From contig CAIUDS010000728.1 in the NCBI GenBank assembly GCA_903897985.1, forward strand, positions 1-34,849: DNA of 34,849 bases. The letters run 5' to 3'. Each line of letters begins with the position of its first letter. Position 1 is the stretch's first letter. The position numbers and the translations under genes were made by a program. The notes beneath the pieces are model-generated. The model did no database searches and was not told where the DNA came from. It saw only the letters and a program-made list of their open reading frames with translations. Origin of the DNA: an uncultured delta proteobacterium. GTDB taxonomy: Bacteria; RBG-13-61-14; DRUE01. Positions 24,138-30,834 of this stretch are shown here, piece after piece.

Positions 24138-24861
24138 ATGAGCTGCAAAATCAAACTTTATAAATTTAGATCTCTTGGCGATGAAACCGCTTTTGATCGC
24201 GCCAAGAACATATTAGAACAAGGCAAATTTCATTGTGAAGTTTTTTTCAAACTTAATGACCCGATGGAGGGGGTATTTGAAATCCCCGATTCTTCGGACA
24301 AGGAAAGACTCGAGAATAATATCTTATCTATTTTTAGGTCGAAAACCAAATATCATTTGCTCGTTCAGCGGTCAAGAGGGCTTTAAGAATCCGACAATGT
24401 GGGGATATTACGCCAATGGCTTCAAAGGCATCGCCATTGAAATCAATGTTGACGAAAATGCCGTGAAGGAAATAAAATATCTGGACAAAATAAGTGATGT
24501 TGCCGATCTTGCACAAGGATCGGATGATGCAAAAGCTAAGGAATTATTAGCCCGCAAGCTGCGCGCTTGGGAACACGAGCATGAATATCGGTTTTTAGGG
24601 ACATCCGGCCATGAAGACTGCGAAATCGGAAAAATAACAGCCGTATATTTTGGAAATCCGTACGGCGGAATCTATAAGAAAAATCAAGAAGAAATCTACA
24701 ATCATAGCGAAGCTTTACGCTGTTATAACTGCCACAAAAGTGCTCTTATCCAGGTCGCAAACAGATCAGACATTAAGTGTGCTTCGGTTAAAATTGTCAC
24801 AGCAAGGAGCGCTAATGGAGAGGAATCACTAGCGGTCTCCGAAGATGAGCAGTTGACCTGA
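24138..24861 (+). pseudogene. DUF2971-like gene broken by a +1 frameshift
   Basis: An excellent ribosome binding site (AGGAGGG at 24127-24133) precedes ATG 24138. The first frame encodes KLYKFRSLGDETAFDRAKNI and FKLNDPMEGVF, the start of DUF2971-type proteins, and stops at 24386. The second half continues in the +1 frame: CSFSG, MWGYYANGFKGIAIEINV and an EHEHEYRFLG segment, down to TGA 24861. The break lies near 24351-24360; dropping one T of the TTT at 24356-24358 restores a single frame of about 240 codons. DUF2971 proteins have no settled function and are common in defence or phage-related neighbourhoods. The sequence is AT-richer than its neighbours. Either a recent pseudogene or a sequencing error. 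Confidence 0.75.
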
Positions 24862-24886
24862 GAATTCAAAATTCTATTTCAGTTCA

Positions 24887-25714
24887 TCAACTCTTGGGCT
24901 GCATCATGGAGATAAACATTTTCATGGCCTGTTTGCGGGCCATCTGGGCGAAGGCGAAGGAGATGGGCATGAAGCGCGCGGCGAAATTGGTGCCGGCCTG
25001 GAAGATCACCTGGCCCTTCCGTTTCTCGCTGGCGTTGACAATGCAGCGGGCGACATATTCCGGTTCCTGCCCGCCGTGGGTCGCGGCCATGTCGCCGGGA
25101 AATTTGCAGTCCGGGCTGACCAGACTCGCGTGGAAATTGGTTTTGACAAAGCCGGGATAAAACGAGATGACATCAATGTTGTCCCGCTTCAACTCGGCCC
25201 GGGCGCTGTCCGCAAAACCCCAGAGCCCGAACTTGCTCGCGGCATAGGCGGACCAGAACGCAATCCCGAACCTGCCCGAACCGGAATTCATTATCAGGTA
25301 TTGGCCTGATTTCTGTTTTTGAAAAACGGGCAAGGCCGCGTAGAAGCAGTTGAGCACGCCCCAGAAGTTTACCTCGAACTGCTGGCGCCAGAGGTCCAGG
25401 CAGATATTCTCGACCCGGCCGACCAATCCATACCCGGACCCGCAGAACATCACATCCAACTGACCTGTCAGTTCCGCCGCCTTTTCGACCAGCATCTTCA
25501 TGTCCGCTTCCTTGGTCACATCCGCAGGAACAACCCAAGCCTCGCCGCCCTGCCCTTTCACCTTCGCCGCGACCTCTTCCATCGGCTTGACGCTGCGCGC
25601 GCTCAGGATCACCTTGGCCCCGCGTTTCGCGAATTCCATCGCCACCGCCCGGCCGATCCCGCTGGAGGCCCCGGTGATAACCACCGTTTTGCCGTTCAAA
25701 TCAAACCGGCTCAT
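24887..25714 (-). CDS. Short-chain dehydrogenase/reductase, copy 1
   Basis: A 275-residue classical SDR. The N-terminus reads FDLNGKTVVITGASSGIGRA with the TGxxxGIG cofactor loop. A basic residue at the end of strand 2 (ILSARSVKP) suggests NADP(H). The catalytic Ser lies in LIMNSGSGRFG and Tyr-x3-Lys in YAASKFGLWGF. A C-terminal hydrophobic helix (ARFMPISFAFAQMARKQ) may attach it to the membrane. The substrate is unknown. Its start overlaps the stop of the paralogue upstream by 4 nt. The two proteins share most of their framework, for example AWVVPADVTK, so they arose by tandem duplication. Confidence 0.9.
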   Translation of the reverse strand: MSRFDLNGKTVVITGASSGIGRAVAMEFAKRGAKVILSARSVKPMEEVAAKVKGQGGEAWVVPADVTKEADMKMLVEKAAELTGQLDVMFCGSGYGLVGRVENICLDLWRQQFEVNFWGVLNCFYAALPVFQKQKSGQYLIMNSGSGRFGIAFWSAYAASKFGLWGFADSARAELKRDNIDVISFYPGFVKTNFHASLVSPDCKFPGDMAATHGGQEPEYVARCIVNASEKRKGQVIFQAGTNFAARFMPISFAFAQMARKQAMKMFISMMQPKS

Positions 25715-26559
25715 GTGCCGCTCCTTTCCGTGGCCCGCTTGGGCCGCAGGATCCGACGAGCGAAGGTATAGGCCTGTTGCTCAAAGAGCCAGGATAGAAT
25801 GTCGGACATGGGCAAAAACCGCGCCCCGAAATTTCCGTAGAGGGTGCAGATGACCTCGGGCTTGCGATGCGCGCTGGCGTTCACGATGAGCCCGGCGATT
25901 TTTTCCGGCCGGTCGCCGAACCAGCTTTTGCTCAGGCCCTTGGGGACTGTGTAGTCCTGCGTCATCACCCGGTTCTGGAAGGGCGTGTCCACAAAGCTGG
26001 GATAGACGCTGATCAGGTCTATGTTTTTGCCCTTCAGTTCGATCTGCGCGGCCTCGGCAAAACCACGCAGGGCGAACTTGCTGGCGCAATAGTTGGAGGA
26101 CATGGGCATGGCGATCTTGCCCGAGAGCGAGTTGATGATGATGAACTGTCCAAAGCCCTGCTTGATAAAATGCGGCAGGGCCGCGTAGAACCCGTGCAGC
26201 ACGCCCCAAAAGTTGACCTCCATCAGTTTCCGGAAATCCTCCGCCGGCATCCGGCTCGCCTCGCCCACCGCGCCAATGCCCGCGCCCAAAACCATGACAT
26301 CCAAACGGCCGGTCAGCTCGGTGGCCTTGGCCACCAGGTCTTTGACCTCTTCGGGTTTGGTCACATCGGCCGGAACTACCCAAGCCTCGGCGCCGGCCGC
26401 CTGGACCCGCTCCCGGGTCTGCCGCAATAATTCCCGGTTCCGGCCGCTCAGCGCCAGCTTGGCCCCGCGCCGAGCAAAGGCCAGCGCGGTTTCCGCTCCG
26501 ATGCCCCCGCTGGCACCGGTGATCACCACCGTTTTTCCGTTCAAATCAAACCTTGCCAT
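25711..26559 (-). CDS. Short-chain dehydrogenase/reductase, copy 2
   Basis: A 282-residue SDR paralogous to the following gene. It begins MARFDLNGKTVVITGASGGIG; the active-site elements are IIINSLSGKIAMP (Ser) and YCASKFALRGF (Tyr-x3-Lys). The C-terminus also has an aromatic, hydrophobic stretch (RFLPMSDILSWLFEQQAY). I chose the ATG at 26559; upstream in-frame sequence overlaps the divergent GH2 gene and lacks SDR character. The substrate is unknown, and membrane association is possible. It is the first gene of a two-gene operon; 128 bp separate it from the divergent glycoside hydrolase. Confidence 0.9.
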   Translation of the reverse strand: MARFDLNGKTVVITGASGGIGAETALAFARRGAKLALSGRNRELLRQTRERVQAAGAEAWVVPADVTKPEEVKDLVAKATELTGRLDVMVLGAGIGAVGEASRMPAEDFRKLMEVNFWGVLHGFYAALPHFIKQGFGQFIIINSLSGKIAMPMSSNYCASKFALRGFAEAAQIELKGKNIDLISVYPSFVDTPFQNRVMTQDYTVPKGLSKSWFGDRPEKIAGLIVNASAHRKPEVICTLYGNFGARFLPMSDILSWLFEQQAYTFARRILRPKRATERSGT

Positions 26560-26687
26560 GCTCACCTCGTTTATTTTGCTTAAGCGCGCGTCCGCAATCC
26601 GGCCCCACTTTAACCAATCGCTGAGATGTTGCAAACGCGCTTTACATTTCGCCGGAAAGATATTAAAAGTATTCCACGGACAATGCA

Positions 26688-28631
26688 ATGAAACCCCGGG
26701 CGGCAATATATTTTTGCGCGATGTCGGCCTTGATCCTGGCCGGCTGTTTCAAGCCGAGCGACCCAAAGCTCGGGGTCAAGGAAGTGGACGGCGTGCCCAT
26801 CCTTTGGGAATATGGCATTCCCTATTTCACGCGGTTTCCGATCACGGACCATAAGCAACTGGACCTGGCCGGAACCTGGAAGTTCCAGCCCGACCCCAAG
26901 GATCAGGGCGTGGCGGAAAAATGGTTCGATCCGACTTTTGACGACCGGGAATGGTTTGATCATCCGGTTCCGGGTAGCTGGAATGTTCAAAAACCGGAAT
27001 GGCTCAATTATGTGGGCGCGGGCTGGTATCGGAAAAGGTTCACCGCCCCGCGGGATTTTTCCGGCCGCTTCAACCGGCTCATCCTGGACGGCGTTTCCTT
27101 CCAGGGCGATGTTTATCTGAACGGAAAATTCGCGGGCTCGCACTCGGGCGGCTTCACGCGCTGGAACCTGGAGGTTTCCGGGTTGCTGAATTACGGCGGG
27201 GAAAACCTGCTGGCGATCAAGGTGGACAACCGGAGAAGCTGGGACACGCTCCCGCCCATTGTGCATGAGCGCGGGCCGCTGGGCTGGTGGCCGTATGGCG
27301 GCATTCATCGCCTGGCCATGATCGAGAGCGGGCCGATGATAACGGTCTGCAAGTTGGCGGCGTTCACCGACCATCGGGGAGCGCTTACTTTGCAGGGCGG
27401 GGTCTATAACCACTTCGATCGAGACCTGAGACCGATTGTCACGGTTTCCCTTTATGACCTTGCGGGAAATCCAGTTGCCAATTTGCTCTACGAGGAGCCC
27501 CTGATCTATGCCCAAGAAGTCTGGGCGTTCAAGCTGGACCGCGAAATCGAGAACATCCAGCCTTGGTCGCCGGATGCGCCCGGGAACCGCTATCGTCTGC
27601 AAGTCCGGGTGATCTATCCGGATGACCGGGAAGATCAATCGGTTGAAATCGGGTTCCGCAAATTCGAGGTCAAAGGCTCGGCGCTTTATTTGAACGGCCG
27701 GCCTTTTTATATCAAGGGCGTGAACCGTCATGAGGACGACCCGCAAACCGGTCGGGTCCAGACCGATGCGCGGATCGCCGAAGACCTCAAACTGCTGCGC
27801 GAGTTGCATGCCAACCTGGTCCGCACTTCTCATTACCCGAATGATCCGCGTTTCCTCGACGCCTGCGACCGCGAAGGCATCCTGGTCATGGAGGAGATCT
27901 CGCTGCACCAGGTCGGATGGGAATATAAGGGCATCCGCGCGGCCGAGCATGAGCCGCTGTTTCTCAACGCCTCCCGCGAGTTGATGGAAACCATCGAGCG
28001 CGACCGCAATCACCCCGCGCTGGCGATCTATTCGCTCGGCGACGAGAGTTTCACCTTTTTCCCCTCCATCCGCGTCCTGCACCGCCGACTCTATGACCTG
28101 GCCAAGCGCTTTGACAACGACCGGCCCGTGACCATGGCCATCGTCACCGTCCCGCGCAAGGTGACGCCCTGGCTGGAAATGACCGCGGGCATCGGGGACC
28201 TGATCAGCGTGAACGAATACTTCGGATGGTATTACGGCGAATTCAGCCAACTCGGGCCGTTCCTCGATTCGCTCCATAAAAAATGGCCGGACAAGCCCAT
28301 CATCATTTCCGAATTGGGCGCCGAGGGCGTTCCCGGCGCCAAACCGGGCAAGCTCTATCCCATCGGCTATGGCCAATCCCGCGATTTTACACTCGAAGGC
28401 CAAACCAGGTTCTATCAGGAACAATTAAAAATTGTCAAAGGCAAAGCCTTCATCAAAGGCGTCATCCCCTGGGTGCTTGCGGACCACCGCGACGACAAGC
28501 GCCCCAAAAGCGCAGTCCCCCTCATGAACACCAAAGGCCTGCTTACCTATGACCGCCAAAAAAAGCCCGCCTTCGATCTCGTCTCCGAATTCTTCCAGAG
28601 CTGGAACCCTGATTCATCCTCAGAAAAATAG
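26688..28631 (+). CDS. Glycoside hydrolase family 2 lipoprotein
   Basis: A 647-residue lipoprotein with lipobox LILAGC (Cys20). Domains: a jelly-roll sugar-binding domain (about 55-225, with GSWNV, GAGWYRKRF and DGVSFQGDVYLNG), an immunoglobulin-like domain (about 235-340), and a TIM barrel from about 345 (YIKGVNRHEDDP, LVRTSHYPNDPRFLDACD). The acid/base is E453 in HPALAIYSLGDES, where the conserved Asn before it is Asp452. The nucleophile is E542 in IISELGAEG. The family includes beta-glucuronidases, galactosidases and mannosidases; the exact specificity is not readable. It probably acts in the periplasm or on the outer membrane. The TAG stop is followed in frame by a duplicated C-terminal fragment. 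Confidence 0.92.
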   Translation: MKPRAAIYFCAMSALILAGCFKPSDPKLGVKEVDGVPILWEYGIPYFTRFPITDHKQLDLAGTWKFQPDPKDQGVAEKWFDPTFDDREWFDHPVPGSWNVQKPEWLNYVGAGWYRKRFTAPRDFSGRFNRLILDGVSFQGDVYLNGKFAGSHSGGFTRWNLEVSGLLNYGGENLLAIKVDNRRSWDTLPPIVHERGPLGWWPYGGIHRLAMIESGPMITVCKLAAFTDHRGALTLQGGVYNHFDRDLRPIVTVSLYDLAGNPVANLLYEEPLIYAQEVWAFKLDREIENIQPWSPDAPGNRYRLQVRVIYPDDREDQSVEIGFRKFEVKGSALYLNGRPFYIKGVNRHEDDPQTGRVQTDARIAEDLKLLRELHANLVRTSHYPNDPRFLDACDREGILVMEEISLHQVGWEYKGIRAAEHEPLFLNASRELMETIERDRNHPALAIYSLGDESFTFFPSIRVLHRRLYDLAKRFDNDRPVTMAIVTVPRKVTPWLEMTAGIGDLISVNEYFGWYYGEFSQLGPFLDSLHKKWPDKPIIISELGAEGVPGAKPGKLYPIGYGQSRDFTLEGQTRFYQEQLKIVKGKAFIKGVIPWVLADHRDDKRPKSAVPLMNTKGLLTYDRQKKPAFDLVSEFFQSWNPDSSSEK

Positions 28632-28745
28632 AGGCAAGCCAAAGGGTACGGGCTTTCCGGCGGAAAGCCCTTCCTCAAAATCGGCAATAAAAAACCGGCA
28701 TTTGATCTGGTGGCGGAGTTCTTCCGCACCCGGAACCCGGACTGA
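28632..28745 (+). pseudogene. Duplicated C-terminal fragment of a GH2 protein
   Basis: Directly after the GH2 stop and in the same frame, the sequence reads on without interruption and ends KKPAFDLVAEFFRTRNPD, then TGA at 28743-28745. The GH2 protein itself ends KKPAFDLVSEFFQSWNPD plus five residues. The copies differ in both protein and DNA, so this is the tail of a diverged paralogue left by deletion, not a fresh duplication. It could be translated only by readthrough of TAG. Confidence 0.75.
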
Positions 28746-28767
28746 CCATTTTGTCTGCTCAATTTTT

Positions 28768-28814
28768 AGCGTGTTGCTCGCAAGCCCGATTACAGCCTTG
28801 ACTCGCAACACGCT
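28768..28814. repeat. Inverted repeat upstream of the CRISPR repeat
   Basis: The 10-bp arms AGCGTGTTGC (28768-28777) and GCAACACGCT (28805-28814) are perfectly complementary, with a further CAAG/CTTG pairing inside. No T-run follows on either strand. It occupies the place of a CRISPR leader, 39 nt before the repeat, but its role is unknown. Confidence 0.6.
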
Positions 28815-28853
28815 CCTTTTCTTACGAAATATGCGAGGGTGCACGCAGTCTTC

Positions 28854-28889
28854 GCTGTGGCTTGACGGGAATCGGCGCTTTGATACACT
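28854..28889 (+). CRISPR. Solitary type II-C CRISPR repeat
   Basis: A 36-nt sequence starting GCTGTGGCTTGACGGGAATC. Its 3' 23 bases (28867-28889) match the reverse complement of the tracrRNA anti-repeat (34218-34240) at 22 of 23 positions, the mismatch being at 28875. CTGTG (28855-28859) also pairs with CACAG (34248-34252), leaving the internal bulge usual for repeat:anti-repeat duplexes. TTGACG (28862-28867), 16 bp, TACACT (28884-28889) forms a promoter-like pair with TG upstream of the -10, as in Neisseria-type arrays where each repeat drives its own crRNA. I find no second copy, so this is either an array reduced to its terminal repeat or one not yet expanded. The 36-nt limits are my estimate. 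Confidence 0.8.
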
Positions 28890-28894
28890 CTTGC

Positions 28895-28928
28895 GCCCCG
28901 AAATCATTGAATTTCGGGGCTTTTTTTT
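28895..28928 (+). terminator. Intrinsic terminator after the CRISPR repeat
   Basis: A perfect 10-bp stem, GCCCCGAAAT (28895-28904) with ATTTCGGGGC (28911-28920), loop CATTGA, followed by eight T on the plus strand. No plus-strand protein gene ends nearby, so it most likely ends CRISPR transcription before it runs into the convergent cas2 gene. Confidence 0.85.
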
Positions 28929-28939
28929 GGTTTTTGCGC

Positions 28940-29284
28940 CTAGAAAAATGACATTTGCATGGGCGGATCTTCGGTCGGCACGCGGTTTTTTCCGAAGAAG
29001 ACATCCATCTTTCCGAACTGGCGGTCGGTAACCGAGAGCAGTCTGACCCGTCCCTCGGGCGGGATGATCCCCGAGACCTTATGCCGCTGGATGTCCGACT
29101 TTTCCTCGGAAGCGAAGTAGCGGGCATAGACCGAAAACTGGAGCATGGTGAAGCCCTGTTTGAGGATGGATTTGCGGAACTGGGCATATTCCTTGCGGGC
29201 TTCTTTGGTGTCCACCGGTAGGTCGAATAATACGAATAACCACATGGCACGATACTCCGATAGGTTGAGGTTGGTTTCTGGCAT
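28940..29284 (-). CDS. cas2: CRISPR-associated protein Cas2
   Basis: A 114-residue Cas2 of the type II group. The ferredoxin-like N-terminus WLFVLFDLPVDTKEARK contains the conserved Asp (D21), followed by FRKSILKQGFTMLQFSVYAR. The GIIPPEGRVRLLSVTDRQFG segment and the C-terminal tail are as in type II-C relatives. With Cas1 it forms the spacer integration complex. It is normally directly next to cas1; here 568 bp holding a foreign-looking cassette lie between them. The ATG at 29284 has weak ribosome binding sequence, so the insertion may have removed the native signals. Confidence 0.95.
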   Translation of the reverse strand: MPETNLNLSEYRAMWLFVLFDLPVDTKEARKEYAQFRKSILKQGFTMLQFSVYARYFASEEKSDIQRHKVSGIIPPEGRVRLLSVTDRQFGKMDVFFGKNRVPTEDPPMQMSFF

Positions 29285-29308
29285 GGGAATTTAACCGCAA
29301 GAGATTTT

Positions 29309-29407
29309 AACCGCAGATAAACGCAGATGAACGCGGATAATATAATTTAATACTTTTCTTTTTTTTCTCTTGAAAATATCTGCGTCCATCTGCGTTTATC
29401 TGCGGTT
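29309..29407. repeat. Inverted pair of CGCAGAT-type repeats downstream of the GxxExxY gene
   Basis: Copies of about 31 bp at 29309-29339 and, inverted, at 29377-29407 agree at 29 of 31 positions. Each is built from iterated CGCAGATAAACGCAGATG-like words. An AT-rich spacer of 37 bp separates them. A third, related copy lies at 29818-29851, upstream of the gene. Confidence 0.9.
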
Positions 29408-29410
29408 CCC

Positions 29411-29800
29411 TCAAAAATTATTGACAATCCTCTTTATCTCCACTTTCGGTTTGCCGAAATTTATGAGCAGGCAGATGGGCAAGCCGGTTGCTTTCAAATA
29501 ATTGAGGCATTGGGCCAGATGGATATCGTCCAGGGCTTTGACGGCCTTGATTTCCACAATCACCTTTTGCTCAACCAGCAAGTCGGCAATGTAATCGCCC
29601 ACGAGAACTCCATCATACTTGACCTGGATGCCGTATTGATGTTCAACCTGCAGCCCTGCCCTGCCGATTTCGTAGGCCAAGGCATTTTCATAAACCTTCT
29701 CCAAAAAGCCGTTTCCCAGCTTATTGCTGACGGTATAGGCGCAACCGATAATTTTATCGGTGATGCTGTTCAAATCGGCTTTTTCCGAATCAGTCAACAT
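29411..29800 (-). CDS. GxxExxY-family protein (PD-(D/E)xK-like)
   Basis: A 129-residue protein with the family motif GNGFLEKVYENAL (G-x2-E-x2-Y around residues 32-38) and a nuclease-like core: YDGVLVGDYIADLLVEQKVIVEIKA, with the key Asp in IADLLV and EIK four strands on (cores GDYIADLL and VIVEIKA). This spacing matches the PD-(D/E)xK fold. The family is widespread, small and uncharacterised. A G-rich ribosome binding site (GGGGGGG) precedes the ATG at 29800. It has the same strand as the cas genes and so may be transcribed with them, but it is not a known cas gene and is bounded by repeats on both sides. Confidence 0.88.
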   Translation of the reverse strand: MLTDSEKADLNSITDKIIGCAYTVSNKLGNGFLEKVYENALAYEIGRAGLQVEHQYGIQVKYDGVLVGDYIADLLVEQKVIVEIKAVKALDDIHLAQCLNYLKATGLPICLLINFGKPKVEIKRIVNNF

Positions 29801-29817
29801 TTTTTACCCCCCCTTTC

Positions 29818-29851
29818 TTATCTGCGTTCATCTGCGTCCATCTGCGGTTCC
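29818..29851. repeat. CGCAGAT-type repeat at the cas1 end of the cassette
   Basis: A 34-bp copy made of three iterated TCTGCG units (TCTGCGTTCA, TCTGCGTCCA, TCTGCGGTTC). It has the same orientation as the 29377-29407 copy and is inverted relative to 29309-29339. It ends 1 bp before the cas1 stop codon at 29853-29855. Confidence 0.9.
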
Positions 29852-29852
29852 A

Positions 29853-30740
29853 TCATATTTCCGGCAAAACCAATTCATTGGTTTGCCCTTCAAAAATTTG
29901 GGCGAGGGAAGACGCGGTCCGGCTGATGATGTCGAAAAGGGTCCTTTCCTCCCCTTCCAGAATGAACCTGCCGGTCAAGGCCCCAATAATGACGGCTTTG
30001 GCTTCTTTCTCCAGCGGCGCAGCCGCCCCTTTTCCCTTTACCAGATTCACGACCGCCCGATCAACAATCGGCCGGAACGGTTCCATCAGGTCGTCGGCCA
30101 GGCAATAGGAATCGTAGCGGTTGTGATGGTGAACCCCGAGAGAGGGATGCAGCCCGGCCCCGCAAACTGCTCTCGCAGTAATCGCTCTCAAGACGGTGTA
30201 ACCATAGTTAAGAAATTTATTCTGGTCCTCGGCTTCGCGGTCCCGCAAAAATTCCGCATCCCCAAAAATCTTGGGCCAATACTTCCGGCTGGCCCACCCT
30301 TCCAGGTTCTCCGTGTCGCCGGATTTAACATCTTTAGACATGGCCAGCAAACCTTCATCCTTGCCATAAAGCTCTTGCAGCAGTTTGCCCTGGTTCTTGA
30401 TCTTTTCGCTCACGATCTGCTTCCAGATTTGCTTGCAGGTGGGCTGGGAGGCTTGCGTCTGCTTGAGGAACCGTTCGCCTTGGGTGGAATGACCCACAAT
30501 AGGAAGAAGCATCCCGACCGGGAGGTATTTGTTGTTGCACACAATGAACGCGCCACACGCTTCCATCAATCCGGCCAGGGCCGCGTTGGTATAATGAACC
30601 TGGGGGTGTGAAGAGATGATTACGGCAATATCGCTGAAGGGCATGGTGATCTCCGGCTTATCCTTGCGCTCGATCACCAACAACCCAATCCGGCTGCTCA
30701 AAAATGCCGCCTCCTCCGAAAAGTCCAGAATCCGGTCCAT
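29853..30740 (-). CDS. cas1: CRISPR-associated endonuclease Cas1 (type II)
   Basis: A 295-residue integrase of type II systems. The conserved acidic residue is E147 in ENLEGWASRKYW, the His cluster is GVHHHNRYD (H204-H206) and the second Glu is E220 in DLMEPFRP, matching the known type II active site layout. The N-terminal beta domain (SSRIGLLVIERKD, IAVIISSHPQVHYT) is intact. It joins prespacers to the leader-proximal repeat together with Cas2. It lies 94 bp after the cas9 stop, in the same transcription unit. All catalytic residues are present, so adaptation could be functional despite the lone repeat. Confidence 0.96.
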   Translation of the reverse strand: MDRILDFSEEAAFLSSRIGLLVIERKDKPEITMPFSDIAVIISSHPQVHYTNAALAGLMEACGAFIVCNNKYLPVGMLLPIVGHSTQGERFLKQTQASQPTCKQIWKQIVSEKIKNQGKLLQELYGKDEGLLAMSKDVKSGDTENLEGWASRKYWPKIFGDAEFLRDREAEDQNKFLNYGYTVLRAITARAVCGAGLHPSLGVHHHNRYDSYCLADDLMEPFRPIVDRAVVNLVKGKGAAAPLEKEAKAVIIGALTGRFILEGEERTLFDIISRTASSLAQIFEGQTNELVLPEI

Positions 30741-30834
30741 CCTTCGTAGCCCCTATCTTTTTTCCATAATTACCAGTTCCTGAAGGATACTCAATGAGCC
30801 CAAAAGTTGCGCTGATGCTTTTCGCGAAGAAGGA

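Larger units (their letters stand above)
29309..29851 (-). mobile_element. Putative repeat-bounded GxxExxY cassette inserted between cas1 and cas2
   Basis: The segment starts 25 bp before the cas2 ATG and ends 1 bp beyond the cas1 stop codon. Both edges are CGCAGAT-type repeats, and the only gene inside is a GxxExxY-family protein. No transposase, recombinase or clear target-site duplication is visible, so mobility is inferred from position and flanking repeats. If it moves, it must use enzymes supplied elsewhere or be copied by recombination between repeats. Confidence 0.5.

Noticed and set aside
26610..28424. Long minus-strand open frame opposite the GH2 gene
   Set aside because: It is an antisense shadow of a GC-rich gene. 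The product has no family character, and the plus strand carries all GH2 motifs.
28790..28825. Possible second, degenerate CRISPR repeat one repeat-spacer unit upstream
   Set aside because: CTTGAC occurs 64 nt before the same word in the real repeat, a plausible unit length, but ungapped comparison gives only about a third identical positions, near chance. The segment is better explained by the 28768-28814 hairpin.
28895..28928. Terminator for the cas9-cas1-cas2 transcript
   Set aside because: The T-run is on the plus strand; read from the minus strand the hairpin is preceded by A and not followed by T, so it is assigned to plus-strand CRISPR transcription.
29309..29407. Iterated CGCAGAT words as a CRISPR array
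   Set aside because: The units are about 10 bp with no unique spacers and occur as inverted pairs. They do not match the tracrRNA anti-repeat. They are dispersed repeats flanking the GxxExxY gene.
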